A stretch of 20,000 bases of DNA, from positions 1 through 20,000 of the forward strand of contig JAWQFJ010009490.1 in the NCBI GenBank assembly GCA_034096865.1, read 5' to 3'. Of this stretch, positions 10,969 to 19,460 are shown piece by piece; position 1 is the stretch's first letter, and each line of letters begins with the position of its first letter. This stretch comes from Theodoxus fluviatilis. Its lineage: Eukaryota; Mollusca; Gastropoda; Cycloneritida; Neritidae. The position numbers and the translations under genes were made by a program. Below the pieces are notes generated by a model. It was not told where the DNA came from. It did not search any database and worked only from the letters and a program-made list of their open reading frames with translations.

Positions 10969-11117
10969 AAGTGTCTACAAGCATCGTATATATATATATA
11001 TATATTATTTTTTATTATTTTTTTTTACTGTTGTGAAAAGTTTTAGTCAGATGTATGTGTATACTCCCCTTTCTGAATAAAGATTATTAAAAAGGAAAAA
11101 AAGTGTCTACAAGCATC
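10969..11117 (+). mobile_element. Short retroposed insertion with 17-bp target duplications
   Basis: AAGTGTCTACAAGCATC occurs at 10969-10985 and again at 11101-11117. The 115 bp between begins with a (TA)n run and a T-rich block and ends in AATAAAGATTATTAAAAAGG plus an A-rich tail, with AATAAA at 11076-11081. Long direct repeats with an A-rich end after a polyadenylation signal are the signature of LINE-mediated insertion of a transcript's 3' end. The source transcript is unknown. Confidence 0.75.
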
Positions 11118-11577
11118 TTAAGGCGGTACTTTAAGGTCGGCGCTGAAACAAAAGTTATGGATGGGGAAAAGTTGAGCTTCTGCATACACATAAACAACGT
11201 TTCAAGGTACCTACGTGTTAAATTTTATTAACTTCAAGCCACGGGCTGAGCGCATGGACAAGTTTGAAATTGGGGTAATGGTTTTTTCGTTTCATGATAG
11301 AGACTCGTTCTTTATGCTTTGTTAAAGTCAGACAACTCTTCCCCTAAACATTGTCAGATGTCCAGTCCAATACCCATGTCACAAATTGCTCACTATCTAA
11401 CAATTCAAAAACGAAAGGGGGAAGAGTTTCGTGACCTACATGTCCATCATCCTCAGATCAAAACAAATGCGATGATAGAAAAAACCTCAAGCCTTACTTC
11501 ACTCTACACACACAGAGATCAACTTGCTAGAGCGCGATGCAAACACGTCCGCTGTAGTCAACATCATCTGCCAGAAT
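11118..11577. other. Non-coding stretch
   Basis: Only short frames with no recognisable domain. Before the retroposed insertion, the sequence left of 10969 and that right of 11117 were contiguous. Confidence 0.5.
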
Positions 11578-11641
11578 GAGAGAGAGAGAGAGAGAGAGAG
11601 ATAGAGGGAGAGAGAGGGAGAGAGAGGGAGAGAGGGAGAGA

Positions 11642-11717
<76 letters not shown>

Positions 11718-11724
11718 GGGGAGG

Positions 11725-11766
<42 letters not shown>

Positions 11767-11818
11767 CAGAGACAGAGAGAGAGAGAGAGAGACAGAGACA
11801 GACAGAGACAGAGACAGA
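11578..11818 (+). repeat. (GA)n microsatellite with GGGA and GACA interruptions
   Basis: A long GA-dominated array with GAGGGA variants at the start, an AGGAGGGGGAGGGATGG interruption near 11713-11730, and GACAGA at the end. All long frames here (RERE or SLSL) are artefacts. Confidence 0.95.
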
Positions 11819-11918
11819 GTTGTTGTATTTGCTTGTTGTTTGCTTTTAGAGAGAGAACCGCTAGAGTAGAGGCAAAAGCTTGGTGTGTAACTATCGTGAG
11901 ATAGAGATGGAGAGATAG

Positions 11919-11920
<2 letters not shown>

Positions 11921-11992
<72 letters not shown>

Positions 11993-12175
11993 GGCAGACA
12001 GACAGGACAGGCGGATGGATGGACAGACAGATAGAGAGATAGATAGAGGGGGATGGATTGACGTACCGATGGATGGATAAATGGATGAGTGGGTGGACAG
12101 GTTGATGGGTAAGTGGATAGTTGGGTGGATGGACGGACCGACGGACAGACGGACGGACGGACGGATGGACGAGTG
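11921..12175 (+). repeat. (GACA)n followed by degenerate (GGAT/GGAC)n
   Basis: GACA units run almost perfectly from 11921 to about 12004. A second, more diverged tetranucleotide block of GGAT, GGAC, GGGT and GATA units then runs to about 12175. The gradual change suggests an old tetranucleotide array in which one unit type expanded recently. Confidence 0.9.
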
Positions 12176-12336
12176 TAGATGGATCTACTTCATTGTGGCG
12201 CAAAACAGGGCATATTTTGTACACATGCAGAATATATACACTGAACAGTGAAGTCATACCATGGATATAATGATAACAACAACAACCAAATGTACGCTCT
12301 CAATGTGGAAACAAGGTGAGTCTGTGATCTGGCGTT

Positions 12337-12469
12337 GACTAATGTGGCAAGCTGCTGTCACGAACAATGCATCTTTTCAAATGTCAAAAATGCATGACAG
12401 CCGATTTTAGGTCAAGCAGATCTATACCCTAAGAGTTCGAACGAAATGCTGTGAAAACAATGATGAATG
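12337..12469 (+). repeat. 133-bp direct repeat, copy 1
   Basis: It begins GACTAATGTGGCAAGC and ends AACAATGATGAATG. It matches 13644-13776 in the same orientation with about eight substitutions and no gaps over 133 bp, roughly 94% identity. Beyond both ends the flanks differ. Confidence 0.9.
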
Positions 12470-12815
12470 CCTTTCAGCCTTTCTTTCAGTGTGTGAGTCA
12501 TTGAAAAACCTTACCGTTGTTATTTTTTTCTGAAACATTACATCGCAGTTCCCACCAAACTTGACACAAAGGTGGCAAGAGTGGTGAGCAGGAGGTAAGG
12601 CCTATTGAAGCATAGCCTCATGTGCTTCCATTCTCAAATGTCTGCCTTAATGTCTGCCTCAATGTTTGTCTTTCTATGCGTGCGTGCTAGTGCGTGTGCG
12701 ACGTGCGTGAATGCACCTGCGTTTATGTCCGTCTTTCTTAGTTCCCGCCCCCCTTTATCAGCATTAACTTGCTTCTCTGTAAATGAATGGGACGCTCTAG
12801 CAGTAGCTTGTGAAT

Positions 12816-12816
<1 letters not shown>

Positions 12817-12906
<90 letters not shown>

Positions 12907-12964
12907 CATGATCATGATCATGATGATGATCATGATATTAATGATGATGATAATAATGATGATT
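12817..12964 (+). repeat. (GAT)n trinucleotide microsatellite
   Basis: About 30 uninterrupted GAT units (12817-12906) are followed by GATCAT and GATAAT variants to about 12964, including TGATCATGATCATGATCA, which is palindromic. The poly-methionine and poly-isoleucine frames across it are artefacts. Confidence 0.95.
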
Positions 12965-13158
12965 ATTTTTATTTTATCCCCTTTGTAAATAAACTCTTTC
13001 TCAGAGAAATAAACCATAACTCGGAAAATCCCACACTTAGACGCCACTGCGCAGCGCCCTGTAACCACTTTTACTCTCAGGTAGGAGATGCCATGCCTGA
13101 AATCCACCCTGCCCAGAGGCACCACTCTATGATCGTGCTGCTTTGAACATCGCATCTG

Positions 13159-13422
13159 CCAGGCACGAAGTGAGTGCAGGCCAGGCACGAAGTGAGTGCA
13201 GGCCAGGCACGAAGTGAGTGCAGGCCAGGCACGAAGCGAGTGCAGGCCAGGCACGAAGTGAGTGCAGGCCAGGCACGAAGCGAGTGCAGGCCAGGCACGA
13301 AGCGAGTGCAGGCCAGGCACGAAGTGAGTGCAGGCCAGGCACGACGTGAGTGCAGGCCAGGCACGAAGCGAGTGCAGGCCAGGCACGAAGTGAGTGCAGG
13401 CCAGGCACGAAGCGAGTGCAGG
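13159..13422 (+). repeat. 22-bp minisatellite, exactly 12 copies
   Basis: The unit is CCAGGCACGAAGTGAGTGCAGG. Twelve copies fill 264 bp with no gap. Variation is almost confined to one base: GAAGTGAG in most copies, GAAGCGAG in copies 4, 6, 7, 10 and 12, and GACGTGAG in copy 9. The unit has no stop in any frame, so open frames run through it on both strands; these are not genes. Confidence 0.97.
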
Positions 13423-13643
13423 CGAGTGTGTTAACTGCTGGACATGAGTAAGTTGCAGTCCTCACCAAACAGGGAAAAGATTTTGTGATACATTCCATCC
13501 AAGGTACAACTTTATTCGTCCAGTTTTAGATACAACAGACTGAATAAGCAAACACAGGTAAGTATCAGTTACAACCAAATCTGCTTTATGCTGGCCTGAC
13601 TTACATGCACATATAATGTTTATTTCATTTAGTAAACATTCGT
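13423..13643. other. Short non-coding stretch
   Basis: No gene seen. ACAACTTTATTCGTCC near 13508-13523 resembles the AATAAA-bearing 3' ends of the window's retrotransposons on the minus strand, but no tail or coding sequence supports it. Confidence 0.4.
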
Positions 13644-13776
13644 GACTAATGTAGCAAGCTGCTGTCATAAACAATGCATCTTTTCAAATGTCAAAAATGC
13701 ATGACATCCGATTTTAGGTCAAGCAGATCTATATCCTAAGAGTTCGTACGAAACGCTGAGAAAACAATGATGAATG
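13644..13776 (+). repeat. 133-bp direct repeat, copy 2
   Basis: The partner of 12337-12469. The two copies lie 1307 bp apart and bracket the GAT array and the 22-bp minisatellite. There are no terminal inverted repeats and no A tail, so this is either an old local duplication or two copies of an unclassified dispersed repeat. Confidence 0.9.
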
Positions 13777-14446
13777 TGACCTACAAAAATGCCGGCATTT
13801 CAGAGATATGGCAAACATGTACGTCCTGCATATCTTCTTTGATGACACTTCGCGTATACTTTTCACATATGGCGAAAATGCTGAGTTCATTAAAGGATAA
13901 ATGAAAGATTAAACTGAAACGAAAACAAAATGCACTTGCTTGTGGTAGAATGAAGTCAGCAATCTGGCAGAGCCAGAATTCACCAACGTAGAGTGATTGG
14001 ATGGAAGAATGTCAAATTAAATATACAGTGATTTCTCAGTATAGCCAGAAAGTAAAATAAAACCTCTCTATGCAAAGGATCAGAGTTGAAGACAAGGTAA
14101 TACGGTGTATTCAAATGCGTGGTGGGAAAGTGAGTGAGGAGGAATGGAAGTTGCTCAAAAGTGGATGGGACAAAAATCGGAAAAACTGTCTTGGAAAAAG
14201 ATATAAGTAAAGGATGTATTTAGTGCATGGACAGAAGGAAAAACGTGTCGGAGGAAAGGGTGAAAGAATGATCCCGGCAGTGTCAGCATGGAAAAGGGAA
14301 GGCATGACGAAAGAAACAGACGCCCAGACTGCAAAGGTTACGCAGTGAAATACCACTTGATGCAATTCATACAGAAACAAACAGAACAAGAGAGCACCAT
14401 GAAAGCGCAAACCTCCGCCAAGGAAGCCACAATTTCTCGTCTACGA
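13777..14446. other. Non-coding stretch
   Basis: No gene recognised. The only repeat-like word is ACCTCCGCCAAGGA at 14411-14424, which recurs at 15529-15542 (opposite strand, with TCCTTGGCGGAGGT) and at 16536-16549. Confidence 0.5.
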
Positions 14447-15221
14447 CCTGTATAATTCAGGCAGCATGTGACAGCAAGGCCTGTATAATTCAGGCAGCAT
14501 GTGACAGCCAGGCTTGTATAATTCAGGCAGCATGTGACAGCAAGGTCTGTATAATTCAGGCAGCATGTGACAGCAAGGCCTGTATAATTCAGGCAGCATG
14601 TGACAGCCAGGCCTGTATAATTCAGGCAGCATGTGACAGCCAGGCCTGTATAATTCAGGCAGCATGTGACAGCCAGGCCTGTATAATTCAGGCAGCATGT
14701 GACAGCCAGGCCTGTATAATTCAGGCAGCATGTGACAGCCAGGCCTGTATAATTCAGGCAGCATGTGACAGCCAGGCCTGTATAATTCAGGCAGCATGTG
14801 ACAGTCAGGCCTGTATAATTCAGGCAGCATGTGACAGCCAGGCCTGTATAATTCAGGCAGCATGTGACAGCCAGGCCTGTATAATTCAGGCAGCATGTGA
14901 TAGCCAGGCCTGTATAATTCAGGCAGCATGTGACAGCAAGGCCTGTATAATCAGGCAGCATGTGACAGCCAGGCCTGTATAATTCAGGCAGCATGTGACA
15001 GCCAGTCAGGCAGCATGTGACAGCCAGTCAGGCAGCATGTGACAGCCAGTCAGGCAGCATGTGGCAGCCAGGCAGGCAGCATGTGACAGCCAGTCAGGCA
15101 GCATGTGACAGCCAGGCCTGTATAATTCAGGCAGCATGTGACAGCCAGTCAGGCAGCATGTGACGGCCAGTCAGGCAGCATGTGACAGCCAGTCAGGCAG
15201 CATGTGACAGCCAGGCCTGAC
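14447..15221 (+). repeat. 33-bp / 22-bp compound minisatellite
   Basis: The first part (14447-15006) is about 17 units of 33 bp: CCTGTATAATT, then CAGGCAGCATGTGACAGCCAGG in the same unit. One unit, at 14942, lacks one base. From 15007 the unit shrinks to 22 bp (CAGGCAGCATGTGACAGCCAGT) by losing the 11-bp CCTGTATAATT block. One 33-bp unit reappears near 15117, then 22-bp units run to about 15221. Because 33 is a multiple of three, the minus strand has a long open frame of an 11-residue repeat (LNYTGLAVTCC), which I judge an artefact. Confidence 0.95.
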
Positions 15222-15339
15222 GCGAAGAAGTTTCGTTCATTTCAGCACCTGCTAGCGCTCTCTGCGTGTGGAACGCAAACGCCGGCGGGATGAATAGTTT
15301 GACGTCATCAACTTTGTGAAGCGCGAAAAAATATATCTT

Positions 15340-15542
15340 TATGAATCCAATTCTAAAACTATACAACAGACAACCTCCAAATTTATCTGATTGTTCCTTG
15401 GGCAAAACCCTGACCTTGGGCAAAACCCTGACCTTCCACTTCATTTCAGCAGAATCCGTTTTGAACTGTTGGAATTATTTTGCCGAATGACGCACAAACA
15501 AACAAACCAACTGACCGGGAAAAAATCCTTGGCGGAGGTACT
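15340..15542 (-). mobile_element. Fragment of a dispersed repeat with CCTCCGCCAAGGA terminus
   Basis: On the minus strand the sequence begins ACCTCCGCCAAGGA (15542-15529), continues through a GTTTGTTTGTTTG stretch (about 15509-15496), GTCATTCGGCAAAATAATTCC, and GAAATGAAGTGGAAGGTCAGG, to AAGGAACAATCAGATAAATTTGGAGG. This order matches a repeat family I know to be common in marine invertebrate genomes, though I cannot name it. It contains an 18-bp tandem duplication, TTGGGCAAAACCCTGACC, at about 15398-15433. Confidence 0.6.
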
Positions 15543-17400
15543 GAATACCCATCTAGATGAAGTAAATAAAGATGCACACAGAATGAATATCCATCATGTG
15601 CGGTAAATTAAAAAATAACGCAGAATACATCTGGAAGTATTCGCAAGATATTCAATCATCGTTTGCCAATCAAGGGAAAACACTGTTGTGATGGAAAGAT
15701 AAAACTCATATTTACGTCAGCACCAACGACACACGCTTGCAAATTATAAAGAGGTAATGCAAAGGTATCACAAACGCAGACAACCCCCATTTTGCTGTAA
15801 CATACTGACTTTCACAGTTGTTAGAAATACGTGTATTCTAAATTGACAAAAATGTTCCAGCATGGTTACAGACTTTTACAAGGAAACCGTTTTAAAGGAG
15901 ATGAGTGGATAGCACGTTCGCTTACTTGTGATTTGTCTTGACCCTCAAGCAAACACATTTGTCTTTGTCAAATGACACAGCCGGAGGAAAACAGTCGAAA
16001 TAAAAACACACATTTTCATCAAATAATGGCGATCATGAAAATAGAAAGAATGAGAATGAAAACGGCGTTGTTAGTGCTGGGGCCTCATTGTTCTTTTTTT
16101 CTGCTGCTGTTGCTGCTGCCTGCCTCAAATCTGCCCCACCCCCTTCCACCCCATCTCCTCACCGAATCCTATCCCCCCAACCCCCCAGAATTTTCCCCAT
16201 TCCTCCATTGGGCTGAAATCATTATCTAGCCTGTAACAACCGGTTCGAATACTTCAAAATTTCTCTGCGATGTACAGTCTTCGAGTCTGTTTGACGAGGT
16301 TTGCGAAAATCTTCCCTGTCCTGCCAAGATCATCCTAAAACGGCAAACGTTGCTTCAATTACGCAGGAATCACATACCTCGGCATTTTTACGTCTAACCA
16401 CTACTGTTTTAATGGTGGCTGACCAAGTTTAACTTAACCCTATCAAAATCAACTTTCAAAATTAGCGATCACTGCCATCAACACTCGAACGCGACCATGT
16501 TCCTATCGTCTACCAGATCAAAGGCGTTTAGTTACCTCCGCCAAGGATGTTATGTTTGGTTCAGAATTTCCTGATTTCATTCTCATAAAATTGGCTAAGG
16601 TGTCACCACGCACCATGCTAAAGGCGACTCTTACTCTCTTGCTCTTCTGGCGTTGGTCTTGATTTCTCCTCTCCCGTACACGAAACTTAAAGGTACACGT
16701 ATTTGGCTACAAGGAGGCTTCAGCCTGAAGGTGTTTAACTGTTTGCGGTCTTCTTTTGTGTGGGATCCATGCGAGAAACACTATCGGTTAATGCAGTCGG
16801 CCTAGGGCATTTGAATTGCCTTTGTATAATGTAGATGAGAGCAAGTGCATCTATCCAAACTTGCATTGTGTGTGTGTGCTTTCATTCCAAGCATAATCCA
16901 AGGCTGACACCGCCTGTCAGGAAGTTGTCGGAATAACCTGTCAAAGCAGGTTCACACAAATAACGAGACCTGAAACGCTTCTGACATTCAACGGGAAGGG
17001 CAACTAAGTTAGGTTTCTATGTCCTTTATTTTTGGCCTTGAAAGCTAAATATTCAGAACCACGGGAGATTATGTAAATATTTTCCAAATAAAGAAATGCA
17101 GTATTCTACAGACAGTTTGCAGAGTCGGTGGACACCGGGGAAAAATGTGAAAAGAATAATTTTAGAGTGCACGACTGTCTTGTTTTTGTCATGCTGCAGC
17201 TTATTGGCTAAATTTTCAATAATGGTCATAGAGGTTATTGTATGAAGATACATTTCACCCAAATCTGAATTTGCAAGCACTTTGCGATTTGCCCCCTGGT
17301 CGAAGGGCCATGGTCGATATTCTACCGTCATCTGACGACAAACGTGTACACAGAAGGATAGAACACATTGACAGTCACATGCGTCTAAACTCCGTAAAAG
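15543..17400. other. Long non-coding stretch
   Basis: No gene I can support. It includes a CTG-rich and C-rich block at 16098-16200, a (GT)6 run at 16868-16878, another CCTCCGCCAAGGA word at 16537-16549 on the plus strand, and a GGTTCGAATAC word at 16229-16239 that resembles a tRNA B-box but has no matching A-box or cloverleaf. The longest frame (17053-17433, minus) shows no domain. Confidence 0.5.
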
Positions 17401-17410
17401 ACGGGCGCTG

Positions 17411-17470
17411 ATTGGTCGCGTCACTTGACTCATTTCGCGCGCTTTTCTCTCGACTGGCTACCTATAAATA
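17411..17470 (+). promoter_or_regulatory. Promoter-like cluster (CCAAT, AP-1, TATA)
   Basis: ATTGG (17411-17415, inverted CCAAT), TGACTCA (17426-17432, AP-1-like), a CGCGCGC run (about 17436-17442) and TATAAATA (17463-17470) are arranged at spacing normal for an RNA polymerase II core promoter on the plus strand. Transcription would begin near 17495. It could also be the U3 part of an LTR. The downstream frame is unrecognised, so activity is unproven. Confidence 0.4.
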
Positions 17471-17492
17471 AGACCCTCTGTATCCTTGTGCG

Positions 17493-17813
17493 TTGTGTTT
17501 AGATACTGACCTATTTTTATATCAGACTGAGATCTATTCTTCAAAAAAAATTATTCTCTTGCAAACTGAACGTGAAGAACTTTCGCGTCCAAAATTTCCT
17601 CGGTGCCGAATTTCTAAACAACCCATCTGCAAAAACAAAGCGGGAAAAGAAAAAGTGCGTACAACTGGGTTACATGATAGTATCATCACTGACGTTTTTG
17701 CTATCATAATTATGAGTGAGTGGGCTATTTTAGACGACATATCAGCGCCCGGGTTTGCACGGGACTTAGTCACGGTCTTAACACTCAGGTACCGTAACAC
17801 CTCTTCGGAGTAG
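17493..17813 (+). CDS. Unrecognised open frame downstream of the promoter-like cluster
   Basis: A 106-codon frame starts with an ATG about 22 bases after the TATAAATA box and ends with TAG at 17811-17813. It has no signal peptide, membrane span or motif I recognise. The composition is mixed, with a basic middle (KNKAGKEKVR). The ATG would lie almost at the predicted cap site, leaving little leader. It could equally be chance, or internal sequence of an LTR element. It runs convergent to the TGF-beta gene. Confidence 0.15.
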   Translation: MCLDTDLFLYQTEIYSSKKIILLQTEREELSRPKFPRCRISKQPICKNKAGKEKVRTTGLHDSIITDVFAIIIMSEWAILDDISAPGFARDLVTVLTLRYRNTSSE

Positions 17814-17999
17814 GGGCAGTCATCTTCGATATCAACATATCCCCGTCGCGTTCCCAATTTCTACAACGACAAACGCGTTTTGTTGCCATTCCTTAGACAC
17901 GGGAAATGCTTCTTTGCGCCCGTGAGAATGCAAGGCCTAGTCTACTGTGGCAGTAGAAACAACACGCCCCCTCAGGCCAGGGGTGCTGCCGACCTCCCA

Positions 18000-18748
18000 T
18001 TACCGACAGCCGCATGAATTCGCGTGGACGTTCTGTATGACAAAGGTCCCATAGCCATGAGAGCCGTCCATGGTCAAGTACAGCACGCTAATGGGGCGGA
18101 AGGAGACGGGCACACAGGAGAAGTCCACATCATCGGAGGGGTGCTTCATGCTGTACTGACCCTTCATCACGGTATGGTTCATGACGTTGACTTGGTCGAA
18201 ATGGAGAGGACGACAGGCGCCGGTGCAGCGGTTCAGCTGGATGGTTTCGGGAAAGATCACGTTATCCAACCCCAATTCTTCCACACTCAGGCTCCAGGTG
18301 ACCAAGTGGCAGTTGGGGTTGTGCATTCCTAGGAGAGACCTGGGAGGCAGCACCTGCCGTCGCATGCGCGCTATGCTTCGGGTTTCCGCGTGCTGCTCTT
18401 CTTCCCCACCGCTGGGTACGCCCCCGGTAGACGAGAACACACTGCTGTCATTGTTCTGGGTTGGTCCTGGCAGGGAGACATGCCCACGGTGGTCTTCTCT
18501 TCGAGAAGAGTGGAGCAGCGCAGCTCGATGGGCAAGCAGCATTCGGTAAGCTGCGGCGTCCAAGGTCAAGAGATAGGCATGGCTCAGGTCCAGGTCGCTG
18601 AGATGACAAAAGCTATCCCGAGAGCGAAGCTGGACATCGAAGGTGAGAAGGGGTTCGCTACGCATGCCTTTCCTCTGGAGAGACGTCGTGGCATCAAGGA
18701 CAACGTCCCACCCGTCTTCTGACGCATCCCGTATAGGACTGACAGGAT
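18000..18748 (-). CDS. Terminal exon: propeptide end and mature cystine-knot domain
   Basis: It encodes about 248 residues. Cleavage after RMRR would release a 118-residue mature peptide starting QVLPPRSLLG (18356-18003). Its six cysteines fall at mature positions 16, 44, 48, 81, 115 and 117, the pattern C...RCTGAC...SCVPV...SCGCR that forms the intrachain knot. The usual doublet CC before xP is here SC, so the cysteine that normally links two chains is missing. The usual LGWxxWI is ELGLDNVI, without either tryptophan. An N-glycosylation sequon NHT lies at mature position 60. The frame is intact and the family hallmarks ISVLYL and GTFVIQNVHA are kept, so it looks functional but diverged. Confidence 0.92.
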
Positions 18749-19310
18749 CTGTGGAGACATGCATTGAAAAGTGTCTTTCAATTTCCCAGCAAGGGAGGGG
18801 AGAGGAGTGAATATAGCAGTACATTTAGCAATACACCTTGAAGCTGATCCAACTCGGGGGGGGGGGGGGGGGGGAGAGAAATAAGGGAAGGGGGAGGATA
18901 AGATCGGAAAGGGCAGCGGCATCAGAAGACAGGCGGAGATTGGCTTGTTGAGACATGGGAAAGACGTGAATAGACTAAAGCCAGTAAAGGGAGATGACTA
19001 GCATGGATGATGCAGAAGTAGTGGTTAGTGGAAGAGAAAAATGAAAAACAGAAAGAAGCAGTCTTGAGGGCAGAAGTTCAGGGTTAATATACCGATGTGT
19101 GCTGGATGGCAATAGGAAGGATAAGGTGAGAGGAACACAGCGGGAGAGGGGGAGGGGTTGGGAAAGGGAGCCCACCATGCTCAGGCGAAGTCTTGACGTG
19201 AGGCATGCAATGGTGGTGATGGCGACGTCCAGGGATGACCAGCTCTGCGTGGTCCATGAGCTCTTCTCTGGGCAGCACGCTAATGTTGAAACTCAGGTGT
19301 CTCAAGTCCC
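18000..19310 (-). CDS. TGF-beta superfamily ligand, two 3' exons (5' partial)
   Basis: Exons 19310-19176 and 18748-18000, split by a 427-bp intron. The upstream exon follows a strong acceptor (CTTCCTGCAG, AG at 19312-19311) and encodes LRHLSFNISVLPREELMDHA, ending AELVI: the classic propeptide 'arm' segment of this family. Its donor (CATG|GTGGGC) leaves phase 1, matching the acceptor CTCCACAG|AT, so codon G|AT (Asp) spans the junction. The last exon completes the propeptide (GWDVVLDATTSLQRKG), has a furin-type site RMRR (18368-18357), and ends with the cystine-knot domain ...SCGCR before TAA at 18000-18002. It is a secreted signalling ligand expected to act through paired serine/threonine kinase receptors. 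The signal-peptide exon(s) lie beyond the window. Subfamily unclear. Confidence 0.9.
18749..19175 (-). other. Intron of the TGF-beta ligand gene
   Basis: 427 bp between donor GTGGGC (19175-19170) and acceptor CACAG (AG at 18750-18749). The plus strand has an 18-base G run at about 18857-18874, followed by a purine-rich stretch, i.e. a C/T-rich tract in the transcript upstream of the acceptor. The GTGGGC donor is weaker than the GTRAGT consensus but is the only nearby GT with matching phase. Confidence 0.7.
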
Positions 19311-19385
19311 CTGCAGGAAGATAAACATGCACATGCTGTTGAAGAGGACGAATGGACTCGGAAATACGTACTTAGTGTCACAGAG
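19311..19385 (-). other. Start of upstream intron of the TGF-beta gene (partial)
   Basis: The acceptor side is TTTATCTTCCTGCAG (19325-19311), a good polypyrimidine tract and AG. Everything from here to the window end, including the retrotransposon-like repeat, appears to lie in this intron, whose 5' end is not present. Confidence 0.6.
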
Positions 19386-19400
19386 AGGGAGAGAGAGTGG

Positions 19401-19460
19401 ACTGAACTGAACTGAACTGAACTGAACTGAACTGAACTGAACTGAACTGAACTGAACTGA
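19401..19460 (+). repeat. (ACTGA)12 pentanucleotide microsatellite
   Basis: Twelve perfect ACTGA units follow a GAGAGAGTGG stretch. On the minus strand this reads AATAAA, CTTT, (TCAGT)12, then a short TC-rich run: the same arrangement as the 3' tail of retrotransposon A, whose tail also has degenerate TTCAG units. Confidence 0.97.

Noticed and set aside
11499..12257. Long leucine/serine-rich open frame on the minus strand
   Set aside because: It is the translation of GA and GACA microsatellites; no unique coding sequence supports it.
12605..13386. Poly-methionine and poly-isoleucine frames and LHSLRAWPA repeats
   Set aside because: They come from the (GAT)n tract and the 22-bp minisatellite, which is open in every frame; the same array gives three overlapping 'proteins'.
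14338..14994. 218-residue frame of an 11-residue repeat (LNYTGLAVTCC)
   Set aside because: The 33-bp minisatellite unit is a multiple of three and has no stop. There is no start context, splice support or non-repetitive coding flank.
13159..15221. CRISPR array
   Set aside because: Both arrays are direct tandem repeats with no unique spacers, in a eukaryotic context.
15250..15280. Second terminus of the GGCGGAGGT-type repeat (GCGCTCTCTGCGTG)
   Set aside because: The word resembles the expected far end but lies in the wrong orientation relative to the 15542 end.
16229..16239. GGTTCGAATAC as a tRNA or SINE B-box
   Set aside because: No matching A-box at the right distance and no cloverleaf could be drawn.
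17941..17957. TCTACTG-TGG-CAGTAGA hairpin as a terminator or 3' UTR element of the TGF-beta gene
   Set aside because: It is only a 7-bp stem; eukaryotic transcripts do not use such terminators, and no polyadenylation signal is visible nearby.
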